This document shows, piece after piece, positions 51,907-59,497 of a stretch of DNA of 64,000 nt. Every line of letters starts with the position of its first letter. Positions within the stretch are counted from its first letter, which is position 1. Under the pieces are notes generated by a model, which worked only from the letters and a program-made list of their open reading frames with translations, had not been told where the DNA came from and made no database searches. The stretch comes from Fusibacter tunisiensis (GTDB lineage: Bacteria > Bacillota > Clostridia > Peptostreptococcales > Acidaminobacteraceae). The position numbers and the translations under genes are program-made. The stretch spans positions 1 through 64,000 of the forward strand of contig NZ_JAFBDT010000006.1 in NCBI RefSeq assembly GCF_016908355.1, given 5' to 3'.

Positions 51907-52306
51907 AAAGTAACAACTCCCCGTCGAAAATATCTATTTTATAAGACCTTAACCTCTTATTTACAACACCTTCAGTTAAATTTAACTGGTATACTGCCGC
52001 ATCAGAGTTATAAACCACCGTTTGCCAGTCATTATCATAGGCAATTTTAAAGACAGCATGGTCATTTTCTTGATTAACCGTTCCCTTTGATAAATCATCA
52101 TAGGTTAAAAGATCGGTTAAACCCCCATCATTTTCTAAACGTTCTGCGATGCCAACAGCAACCGTTACACAAAGATCCAAATTATGGGCACGTTCATTGA
52201 GGCTCTGTGCTTTTAAGAACAATTGAACAAATACAATGGCAAACACAGAAATCATTGCAAGAGAAAGTATTATTTCTATAACTGAAAACCCACGTCTTCG
52301 TCTCAT
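51884..52306 (-). CDS. Type IV prepilin-like protein (class III or minor pilin)
   Basis: 140 residues. MRRRRGFSVIEIILSLAMIS is a classical prepilin leader with cleavage after the glycine (RRG/FSVIE) and Glu at position +5. The rest of the helix and a small C-terminal domain follow. GAGGAGG precedes the ATG. It overlaps both neighbours. Confidence 0.85.
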   Translation of the reverse strand: MRRRRGFSVIEIILSLAMISVFAIVFVQLFLKAQSLNERAHNLDLCVTVAVGIAERLENDGGLTDLLTYDDLSKGTVNQENDHAVFKIAYDNDWQTVVYNSDAAVYQLNLTEGVVNKRLRSYKIDIFDGELLLYELDFEH

Positions 52307-52809
52307 TGCAACCCCTCCTCGATATATCCTGTCTTAGAGGCAATCCAAACATCTCTTATATCATAGCCTGAAATTCCAAGTTCTAAACAGATAATATTGT
52401 CTTCATAATGTTGTAAAGCAAACACATCAAGCTTTGCAATTTCAAAGCCCAATTCAGGGTCAAAAGCGGCGCCATCAACAAAAGTCGCTTCTTTGATATA
52501 GCCGTCATGATAGTAAATCCATGTTATAACAGAAGCGTCTGCACCATTTTCCAGAACCTTTAACAAGGCATGTCCCGTTTCAGAATCCTTCGACACAATG
52601 ATGCAATCTTCCACATCATTTTGTCTTACTTTATTGGTCAAATAAGAGGATGCAATTCGAAGTTGATCATCGTGTTTTTTTTGTTCTACCAATGCAGTGT
52701 AGCTTGAGCTTCCACTACCGGCTAATGTCATCAACAACACGCCAAATAAAACAAAGAGTAAAAGTCCAAAAAACAATTGCGTAGGTGGCTTTTTTGTTGA
52801 GCCTTTCAT
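52303..52809 (-). CDS. DUF4860-type pilin-like protein
   Basis: About 168 residues. A membrane helix (about 12-32, LFFGLLLFVLFGVLLMTL) follows a short positive N-terminus, then a soluble domain. I think this is the DUF4860 family of clostridial pilus loci, but from memory. AGGAG lies before the ATG at 52809, which was chosen over a longer frame. The place and shape suggest a minor pilin. Confidence 0.65.
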   Translation of the reverse strand: MKGSTKKPPTQLFFGLLLFVLFGVLLMTLAGSGSSSYTALVEQKKHDDQLRIASSYLTNKVRQNDVEDCIIVSKDSETGHALLKVLENGADASVITWIYYHDGYIKEATFVDGAAFDPELGFEIAKLDVFALQHYEDNIICLELGISGYDIRDVWIASKTGYIEEGLQ

Positions 52810-52810
52810 T

Positions 52811-53116
52811 TTACCAACTCCTATAAACGGAAATTTTTGGTTTAATATTAGAAGCAATCGCCTCATAATGATAAATAAACCGTTTTTCATCTAAAACAAG
52901 ACCATACGCTTCAACAAGATACTGAATGTTAGGTGGGTAAGCACCTTCAATGGCATAACACTGCACAGCCGCACTTAATATTGCGTCTTCTACAACTGTT
53001 ACACGCTCCAATTGTGATTGCTGATCAAATGTTGCTATTCCTGAAATCAGTTGAAAAAAAATACCACACAAAATTACCGCAACACATACCATCTGAATTC
53101 TAAAAAATCGGTTCAT
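52811..53116 (-). CDS. Small pilin-like protein of the pilus cluster
   Basis: About 101 residues. A membrane helix (about 5-24, RIQMVCVAVILCGIFFQLIS) and a short C-terminal region with AVQCYAIEGAYPPNIQYLVEAYGL, a pattern seen in small pilin-like proteins. GGAGG lies five bases before the ATG at 53116. It lies between pilC and the DUF4860-type gene. Confidence 0.65.
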   Translation of the reverse strand: MNRFFRIQMVCVAVILCGIFFQLISGIATFDQQSQLERVTVVEDAILSAAVQCYAIEGAYPPNIQYLVEAYGLVLDEKRFIYHYEAIASNIKPKISVYRSW

Positions 53117-53127
53117 AAACGCCTCCA

Positions 53128-54171
53128 TCATCCAATGGACGACATAATATCTATAAGTGGCATAAGTACCAACAACATAATAATGCCAACAATAATTGAA
53201 AGTGATATCACAAGTCCGGGTTCTAGTGCATTTATTGTTCTTTTAAGTCGATTGGACATTTCCAGTTCATATATTTCTGATATTTGAAGAAACACATCGT
53301 CTAAAGTCCCAGTTCTTTCTCCTAAACGCATCATTTTTCGATATAAATTTGGGAACAAGTTCGTCTTTTCAGAAGCATCTGACAAAGATTCACCTGCTTC
53401 AAGGGCTTCTTGAATGATTTGGTAGTCAGCGCGAATCGTTTCATTATCTGTCATTGGAATTAGCATTTCAAAGGCTTGGTGCAAGTCCATACCACTGTTC
53501 AAAAGCATACGCATGCCTCTGGCAAACTTTATAATAGCAGATAATTTTGTAAACCGGCCAATAATAGGCAACCCCAACATCCATTTGTCTTTAAGAGGAC
53601 TTGATTGCCTTCGTCCTAGAACAAAAAACAAAATCGCACAACCAACACCTAAAAGACCTATTATTCCAAGGACTGCCCACTGAAACCCAACAGAAAGGGA
53701 CAATACAGTTTTTTCAGTGCCTTCAATGAGCCCCCCTGCGGATTCAACAATATCTGTAAACACAGGTAATATTTTGAGAACAATTAGCAAAATAACACCC
53801 GTCATAAGCCCTAATAAAATGGCAGGATACATCAACGCATTTTTCACATCTCGATGCATCTGATTCTGTTTCTGATAATATACCGATAAATTGTCAAATG
53901 TTTCAGGCAAACGGCCAGACACTTCAGCAATTCTAATCATTTCAATCATATAAACTGGAAATATATCTTGTGCAGAGAGGGCTTCAGCCAGTCCTTCCCC
54001 TTGTGATACGCGAAACGAAATGTCTTTAGCTATGGGTAATAATGGCGCTTCTACTTCTTCAGAAATAAGTGCTATTGCTTCAAGATACGGCAACCCCGCC
54101 TTTAAAACAACTGCATATTGGTAACAGAACGTTGCCAGTTCCAAATATCCCAACTTTACCAATGCTTTCAT
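53128..54171 (-). CDS. pilC: Type IV pilus/type II secretion inner membrane protein PilC (GspF)
   Basis: 347 residues. Two GspF domains (about 10-130 and 215-340), each with the G-x-x-L/M-x-x-A/S pattern (LKAGLPYLEAIAL and LLNSGMDLHQAFEML). Three membrane segments near 115, 165 and 315. It is the platform on which the pilus is built. No pilB or pilD are beside it, so the other parts of the system are elsewhere. Confidence 0.92.
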   Translation of the reverse strand: MKALVKLGYLELATFCYQYAVVLKAGLPYLEAIALISEEVEAPLLPIAKDISFRVSQGEGLAEALSAQDIFPVYMIEMIRIAEVSGRLPETFDNLSVYYQKQNQMHRDVKNALMYPAILLGLMTGVILLIVLKILPVFTDIVESAGGLIEGTEKTVLSLSVGFQWAVLGIIGLLGVGCAILFFVLGRRQSSPLKDKWMLGLPIIGRFTKLSAIIKFARGMRMLLNSGMDLHQAFEMLIPMTDNETIRADYQIIQEALEAGESLSDASEKTNLFPNLYRKMMRLGERTGTLDDVFLQISEIYELEMSNRLKRTINALEPGLVISLSIIVGIIMLLVLMPLIDIMSSIG

Positions 54172-54243
54172 AAGTTCCCACCTTAATTATAATTTTCTAT
54201 AAGTTACGTTTATATATACCCATTTTATACGCCAAGCAACCCC

Positions 54244-55575
54244 TTATTTCTTATATTTTGTCTGTTCCAAATAGGCAATAATCTTATTCTCGTGGCCAAG
54301 TGTCTTTGGTACATAATATCTTTTGCCCTGAATTGTATCTGGCAAGTATTGCTGCTTGACGTAGCCCATCTCATAGTCATGAGGGTATAAGTACTTTTTA
54401 CCCTGTCCTGATTGGCCATATTTTCTTTCAAGTTTTAAGCTGGTGCCATCTTTCAAATAATAAGGAATTGTCCCTGTTTCAGCATGCGCCAAATCTTCCA
54501 AAACTGAGTTAATCGCATTGTAAGCCGCATTAGACTTAGGTGCTGTTGCAACATAAATGGCCGCTTGTGCCAAAACAATACGCCCTTCGGGCATCCCTAT
54601 GAAATCTACAGCCTGCGCCGCATTATTCGCCACAACAAGCGCCATTGGGTCGGCATTTCCAACATCTTCAGATGCACATATGACAATTCGTCTGGCTATA
54701 AACCGAGGGTCTTCTCCACCGTAAATCATTTTACCCAAGTAATAAACCGCCGCATCTGGGTCTGATCCTCTCATACTTTTAATAAAGGCTGAAACGATAT
54801 CATAATGACTATCGCCACTTTTATCATATGTCATGTAATTCATCTGTACACACGCTTCAACATCTTGATGTGTCACAACAATACGCCCAGACAAATCTGA
54901 TTTAGATAAGATTGAAAGTTCAAGCACGTTTAATGCCCGCCTTGCATCCCCACCAGCAATTTCTGCGATGTGGTCAATGACCTTAGGCTCTATTTCTACA
55001 GCATATCCACCCATTCCTTTAGTTTCATCTGAAAGTGCCCGTTTTAAAATATTTACAATATCCGACACTTCAAGTCGCTCTAAACGAAAAACCGATGATC
55101 TAGATAAAAGGGCACTATTTACTTCAAAATATGGATTTTCAGTCGTTGCACCAATAAGCACCAAAGTGCCATCTTCAACAAACGGCAGTAAGGCATCTTG
55201 TTGACTTTTATTAAACCTATGAATTTCATCAATAAATAAAATCGTTCTTTTTTGGTACATGGAGAGGTTGTTTTTAGCAAGTTGAACCATATCTCTAATA
55301 TCTTTTACACCTGACGTAACTGCATTTAGACTGACAAACTCCGCTTTTGTTTTTTTCGCAATTATTCGCGCAAGAGATGTTTTGCCACTCCCCGAAGGCC
55401 CATAGAGTACAATTGAACCCATACGATCTGCTTCAATCAGCTTTGTTAGGAGTTTGTCTTTCCCTACAATAGTATGTTGTCCAAAAAAATCTTCCAAACT
55501 TTCAGGCTTCATACGCTCTGCTAGTGGTGCCTTTTGTTCCAGTTCTTTCGCCGCTAGAATTTCAAACATATCCAT
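54244..55575 (-). CDS. rarA: Replication-associated recombination protein RarA (MgsA)
   Basis: 443 residues. AAA+ ATPase: Walker A YGPSGSGKTSLA near 58-69, Walker B LFIDEIHRFNKSQQD near 109-123, sensor ATTENP near 141, and the C-terminal MgsA region with SAFIKSMRGSDPDAAVYYLGKM near 265-286. RarA acts at stalled replication forks. It is separated from the pilus genes by about 70 bases. Confidence 0.95.
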   Translation of the reverse strand: MDMFEILAAKELEQKAPLAERMKPESLEDFFGQHTIVGKDKLLTKLIEADRMGSIVLYGPSGSGKTSLARIIAKKTKAEFVSLNAVTSGVKDIRDMVQLAKNNLSMYQKRTILFIDEIHRFNKSQQDALLPFVEDGTLVLIGATTENPYFEVNSALLSRSSVFRLERLEVSDIVNILKRALSDETKGMGGYAVEIEPKVIDHIAEIAGGDARRALNVLELSILSKSDLSGRIVVTHQDVEACVQMNYMTYDKSGDSHYDIVSAFIKSMRGSDPDAAVYYLGKMIYGGEDPRFIARRIVICASEDVGNADPMALVVANNAAQAVDFIGMPEGRIVLAQAAIYVATAPKSNAAYNAINSVLEDLAHAETGTIPYYLKDGTSLKLERKYGQSGQGKKYLYPHDYEMGYVKQQYLPDTIQGKRYYVPKTLGHENKIIAYLEQTKYKK

Positions 55576-55576
55576 T

Positions 55577-56230
55577 TTAATCGACCTCTTTCACTTGAAT
55601 GATAAACATATCAAGCCAACCGTCTATTTCATCTGCTAAGGTTTCTACTGAACGCTGATAGACCGCACTATAGATTCTATTAACATACCCTGATAAAACA
55701 GAATCCGTTACGTCAAGGTCTGATTGAACCAATTGAAGTAGAGCATTTTCAAGCAAGACTAGAACTCTATAATAAACTTCAAGCGCCATCTCATTTGTTA
55801 TATGCTTGAACAAGCCAAAAACAGCTTTTACAGAGTGATCAGCTGAAACTGGATTTTCCGGTAGCTCAATATGATTTTGCACTGCCATTACTTTAATATA
55901 AGCACCCACTTCTTTTAGTAGCATTTTGCTTAAACGCACCACCTGATTCTTTTCCTTTATTGGGTTTAAATAAAAAAGTCCCAACGGATCATCTGATACA
56001 CCTGGCGGATTGGAAATATATGTACCAATGCCCCTTTTCACTTCAAGCACATTCGCACTTACAAGTACTTTTATTGCTTCACGCAATGTCGCTCTAGATA
56101 TTCCCAGTTCTTGAGACAAATCCATTTCGTTTGGCAATCGATCTCCCGGTTTATAAAAGCCATTTTTAACAGATGCCCTTATAAGATTGACCGTTTTCTG
56201 AGTTAAAGATTCTTTATCATTGGAAGTCAT
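55577..56230 (-). CDS. GntR family (FadR-like) transcriptional regulator
   Basis: 217 residues. The winged helix (about 8-75) shows YKPGDRLPNEMDLSQELGISRATLREAIKVL, typical of the FadR subfamily. The C-terminal domain (about 85-215) is helical and divergent, so the ligand is unknown. It starts rarA's upstream neighbour with a one-base gap, and is divergent from the plus-strand gene at 56353. A role in the ornithine or another catabolic operon is possible but not shown. Confidence 0.85.
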   Translation of the reverse strand: MTSNDKESLTQKTVNLIRASVKNGFYKPGDRLPNEMDLSQELGISRATLREAIKVLVSANVLEVKRGIGTYISNPPGVSDDPLGLFYLNPIKEKNQVVRLSKMLLKEVGAYIKVMAVQNHIELPENPVSADHSVKAVFGLFKHITNEMALEVYYRVLVLLENALLQLVQSDLDVTDSVLSGYVNRIYSAVYQRSVETLADEIDGWLDMFIIQVKEVD

Positions 56231-56256
56231 CAGTTATTCCTTTCATTGATATGCTC

Positions 56257-56284
56257 TAAAGTTATCAGCAGATTTTGCCGATAC
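56257..56284 (+). promoter_or_regulatory. Sigma-28-type promoter of the plus-strand gene at 56353
   Basis: TAAA (56257-56260), 16 bases, GCCGATAC (56277-56284). Seven of eight bases of the -10 block match the consensus and the spacing is in the allowed range. It lies about 70 bases before the start codon. Confidence 0.7.
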
Positions 56285-56352
56285 TATTTAATGCAAGGAT
56301 GCATTTGCTATTGTCACTATTTTATCATGATTTGCTTCAAGGAGGAACTGTT

Positions 56353-56937
56353 ATGGATACGAAAACATTAGGAACATCTTTAGAACACGCTAAAATTCAG
56401 CAACATTCAAATGCCATGCATAATCGCACCCCAAAAAAAGCAGAAAATAAATCTGAAAATGTTGCACCACAAGATACTTTGACACTGGGAAACACAAACC
56501 AAAAAGATTTTGGAACTTATAAAATCGACACCCAAAAATTGGCTAAAATCAAACAAGAATTTTCAAAAAATACCGAAACTTTTAAACTAATGGTTCAAAA
56601 TATGATCGAAAAACAGGGCGGTAAAGTTGACGAAATTTTAAAATCCCTGGCAGAAGGTAAAGAAGTTACAGTAAAAGTAGACGCTGAGACACAAGCTTTG
56701 GCTCAAGAAGCCGTTTCAGAAACTGGATATTGGGGCGTTACACAAACGTCTGACCGTATTTTAGAATTTGCAAAAGCCATTTCCGGCGGAGACCCCTCAA
56801 AAATTGATACCCTTATAGGTGCTTTCAAAGAAGGCTTTGAAGCTGCGAAAAAAGCGTTTGGTGGGGAATTACCTGAAATCTCCCAGCAAACATACGACAA
56901 AGTTATGGAAGGTTTTGAAACTTGGCGCGACGCGTAA
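56353..56937 (+). CDS. Conserved protein of unknown function, possibly motility-linked
   Basis: About 194 residues, soluble, no membrane segment. The N-terminal 60 residues are polar and of low complexity. The C-terminal part has SGGDPSKIDTLIGAFKEGFEAA and GELPEISQQTYDKVMEGFE, which I recognise as a widespread conserved pattern (in some genomes mislabelled hydrogenase-4 component G). GGAGG lies seven bases before the ATG at 56353; a longer frame from 56275 would overlap the promoter. The sigma-28-like promoter suggests expression with flagellar genes. The role is unknown. Confidence 0.72.
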   Translation: MDTKTLGTSLEHAKIQQHSNAMHNRTPKKAENKSENVAPQDTLTLGNTNQKDFGTYKIDTQKLAKIKQEFSKNTETFKLMVQNMIEKQGGKVDEILKSLAEGKEVTVKVDAETQALAQEAVSETGYWGVTQTSDRILEFAKAISGGDPSKIDTLIGAFKEGFEAAKKAFGGELPEISQQTYDKVMEGFETWRDA

Positions 56938-56940
56938 TAT

Positions 56941-56986
56941 AAACCCCCTATTTTCTGAATGAACGCATTCAGAAAATAGGGGGTTT
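56941..56986. terminator. 21-bp perfect palindrome between convergent genes
   Basis: Perfect 21-bp inverted repeat: arms 56941-56961 and 56966-56986 with a four-base loop AACG. It lies between convergent genes (56937 plus, 56997 minus) and would end both transcripts. The outer three pairs are A-U, giving a short U stretch inside the stem; there is no longer U tail. Confidence 0.82.
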
Positions 56987-56996
56987 AAATGTCTCT

Positions 56997-58055
56997 TTAT
57001 TCAATATGCTTCTTCACATAAGCAGACGTAAAAAGTTTTAGCATAGCGCTGTAATCCATTTTGAACTTAAGCACATCTCCCACTTTATAAGGGGTATCAC
57101 TTTGAGTTACATCCAGAATCATATGATCACTTGAAGCACCTATGATTTCCAAGGCTAAGTCGAATGGTGTAAGCCCATCAGGATCCACATCTTGACGCCC
57201 AATGGCAACAATTGCCCGCTGCATCCGTCCCTTATCCTGAAAAACAGGCTTATTTCCAAAGGCATCCATACCAATTGTCCCTTTTGGCATAGAGTCTTTT
57301 TCTTTGAGTTCAATAATTTGAGCTTCCAGCACAAAAACATCGTCATGTGTGCCTTGAATGGCGTTTCCATAAGCTGTTTCTCTTCCCAAAACAAATGCTT
57401 CACCTATCCGGAGCTGATTGATTCCCTCTGGCATCTCACCCTTTTCCAAAAGATAAAGGCTGCTTGAATTTCCGCCAGAAATAACATCAAGGTCAATTCC
57501 AAATTTTGTTTCAAGGTGTTTGGCAATGGCTACCAATTCCCCGAGATTTTCAGGCGTTGGAATAACCCCACCATAACAGGTGAGATTCACCCCAATTCCT
57601 TTTAACTTAACGGCATGAAGCTTCAAAATTTTCTCAACCATAGCATCTACATCTTCAGGAAGGACACCTTCTCTTAAGTCCCCAAGATCTATCATTAAAA
57701 CAATTTGATGTTGCCTACCCGTTACAGAGGCAATTTTATTAAGCGCTTTAATCGTTTCATATTCAGAGTTAAGACTTACATCCGCATACCGAACCACTTT
57801 TTCAATTTCAGACAACATAGGAAGCCTTAACAAAGTTTTTTCAGCATGCATATCTTTCAGTCGCACTAAATTTTCCACACGTGATTCTGCAAGCCCTTTG
57901 ACACCAGCATTCAAGCAAACTTGTGCCAGTTCTGGCATCCCACAAAAAACTTTTGTCACTGCAAGGGTATTAATTCCCTTAACTTCAGCCATTTCAACCA
58001 CTGTTTTTACATTCTCATATAATTTTTTTTCATTAATCGTCACTCTTGGATACAT
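56997..58055 (-). CDS. orr: Ornithine racemase
   Basis: 352 residues. A PLP-dependent alanine-racemase-fold protein; the PLP lysine is in LAVTKVFCG near residue 34, with the LRIGEAFVLGR block near 217. Orr changes L-ornithine to D-ornithine, the substrate of ornithine 4,5-aminomutase. The last gene of the ornithine operon, after the GlmL-like gene with a nine-base gap. The substrate assignment rests mainly on the operon; the same fold is used by alanine racemase. Confidence 0.9.
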   Translation of the reverse strand: MYPRVTINEKKLYENVKTVVEMAEVKGINTLAVTKVFCGMPELAQVCLNAGVKGLAESRVENLVRLKDMHAEKTLLRLPMLSEIEKVVRYADVSLNSEYETIKALNKIASVTGRQHQIVLMIDLGDLREGVLPEDVDAMVEKILKLHAVKLKGIGVNLTCYGGVIPTPENLGELVAIAKHLETKFGIDLDVISGGNSSSLYLLEKGEMPEGINQLRIGEAFVLGRETAYGNAIQGTHDDVFVLEAQIIELKEKDSMPKGTIGMDAFGNKPVFQDKGRMQRAIVAIGRQDVDPDGLTPFDLALEIIGASSDHMILDVTQSDTPYKVGDVLKFKMDYSAMLKLFTSAYVKKHIE

Positions 58056-58064
58056 AAATCCCCC

Positions 58065-59444
58065 TTATTCAAGTGCCAGACCCAGCGATTTCAGCATCAA
58101 TTTAAGTGCAGAATCCAAATGTTCTATTGACAGAACACCTAGCGAGGCCATGATGTAATCATTGTCCACCAAAATCTCTACATCATCATTGGGCAGCAAT
58201 TTATCACCCAAATCATTTTTGGTAATCTCACGCATTAGATCAATTCGATTTGGAAGTCTTGTACACGCGCCGCCAGTTCCAACAATATATTTGATTCCAG
58301 TAAGGTCTTTCCCCTCTGCATACGTTTTTTTACCACCACCGCCATATAAAGTTCTAAAACCGCCTGCATGCCTACTGGCAGATACCGAAATCGCTTCTCT
58401 AGCCAAACGCTCTACAAACTTAATCTGCAAATGATCAGACGGTATTGGCACATGGTTTTCAATCAATTCTTCTACAACATCATGTGGCAATTCAAGATCT
58501 GTTGTCAACTTGTCTCTTCCAATTAAACTTACAATATTACGCATATTTACGTAAACACCTAAGTCACCCTCTACAGTACGCTTTGCAACTGGTTCCGGAC
58601 TAATCAATACTCTAGAGACATCTTCTGAGCCTTCTGTAACTGAATGAATATCCGTTGTTGCACCGCCAACATCTATCGTCATCAAGTCACCAAGATAGGC
58701 TTTAAGCATTTTAGAGGCCTCCATTACGGCACCTGGGGTTGGAATAATAGACCCCGATACCATATCGCGAATATGTTCCATCCCCGGTGCATGAATAATG
58801 TGTTTCTCAAAAATGTCTTGAATTACCTTTCGAGCCGGCTCAACATTTAACAAATCAATTTTCGGGTAAACATTGTCCACAATATATAAGGAATCTTTTT
58901 TACCCGCAGCTTCAAAAATCATCCGTATATCATCTTTGTTTTCTACATTTCCAGCATAAAGTACGGGCACTTCAAGGTCTAAAGCTGCAATTTTTTCAGC
59001 ATTATCAATTGCGGTATCACGTTCGCCATAATCCACACCACCAGCAATCATAATAATATTGGGCTTGATGGTCATGATTTTATTAAGGTCTGAGGGTCTA
59101 AGCCGACCCGCTGTAACCATGTGTATATTCGCGCCAGCACCCAAAGCAGCTTCTTTGGCAGCTTTAGCTGTCATATCATAGACAAGACCATGTACTGTCA
59201 TTTTCAACCCACCAGCTGCACTACTTGTTGCAAGTAACTTTCCATATGTGATTTCAGACCAGTCCTGACGTTTTTTAAAATCATCAACAGCGGCGTGGAG
59301 GCCAACTGTAACATCACCTTCAACCACTGTTGTCGGCGCCTGTCCTTGACCTACAAAAACAGGATTTTCTGTATCAATGCCGTTGAAACCGTTTACAACC
59401 GTTGTTGTACTCCCAATTTCAGCGACCAATATATCCACTTTCAT
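58065..59444 (-). CDS. GlmL/MutL-like ASKHA ATPase of the ornithine operon
   Basis: About 459 residues. An actin/Hsp70-type fold: AEIGSTTTVVNGF at the N-terminus and MTIDVGGATTDIHSV near 225. Proteins of this family (MutL/GlmL) lie by B12-dependent mutases and are thought to reactivate or chaperone them. I chose the ATG at 59444 because GAGGGTG precedes it; a longer frame from 59492 would run through a terminator. It lies after oraE with a terminator between the two. Confidence 0.85.
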   Translation of the reverse strand: MKVDILVAEIGSTTTVVNGFNGIDTENPVFVGQGQAPTTVVEGDVTVGLHAAVDDFKKRQDWSEITYGKLLATSSAAGGLKMTVHGLVYDMTAKAAKEAALGAGANIHMVTAGRLRPSDLNKIMTIKPNIIMIAGGVDYGERDTAIDNAEKIAALDLEVPVLYAGNVENKDDIRMIFEAAGKKDSLYIVDNVYPKIDLLNVEPARKVIQDIFEKHIIHAPGMEHIRDMVSGSIIPTPGAVMEASKMLKAYLGDLMTIDVGGATTDIHSVTEGSEDVSRVLISPEPVAKRTVEGDLGVYVNMRNIVSLIGRDKLTTDLELPHDVVEELIENHVPIPSDHLQIKFVERLAREAISVSASRHAGGFRTLYGGGGKKTYAEGKDLTGIKYIVGTGGACTRLPNRIDLMREITKNDLGDKLLPNDDVEILVDNDYIMASLGVLSIEHLDSALKLMLKSLGLALE

Positions 59445-59467
59445 AAAATCACCCTCGCAATTTATTG

Positions 59468-59490
59468 AAAAAAGGGTGCCTAAGCACCCC
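59468..59490 (-). terminator. Intra-operon terminator between oraE and the GlmL-like gene
   Basis: On the minus strand GGGTGC (59489-59484), loop UUAG, GCACCC (59479-59474), then UUUUUU (59473-59468). It is only a few bases after the oraE stop. As all genes are on one strand, it would cut the level of the GlmL-like gene and orr relative to the upstream genes. Confidence 0.82.
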
Positions 59491-59497
59491 ATTTCAT

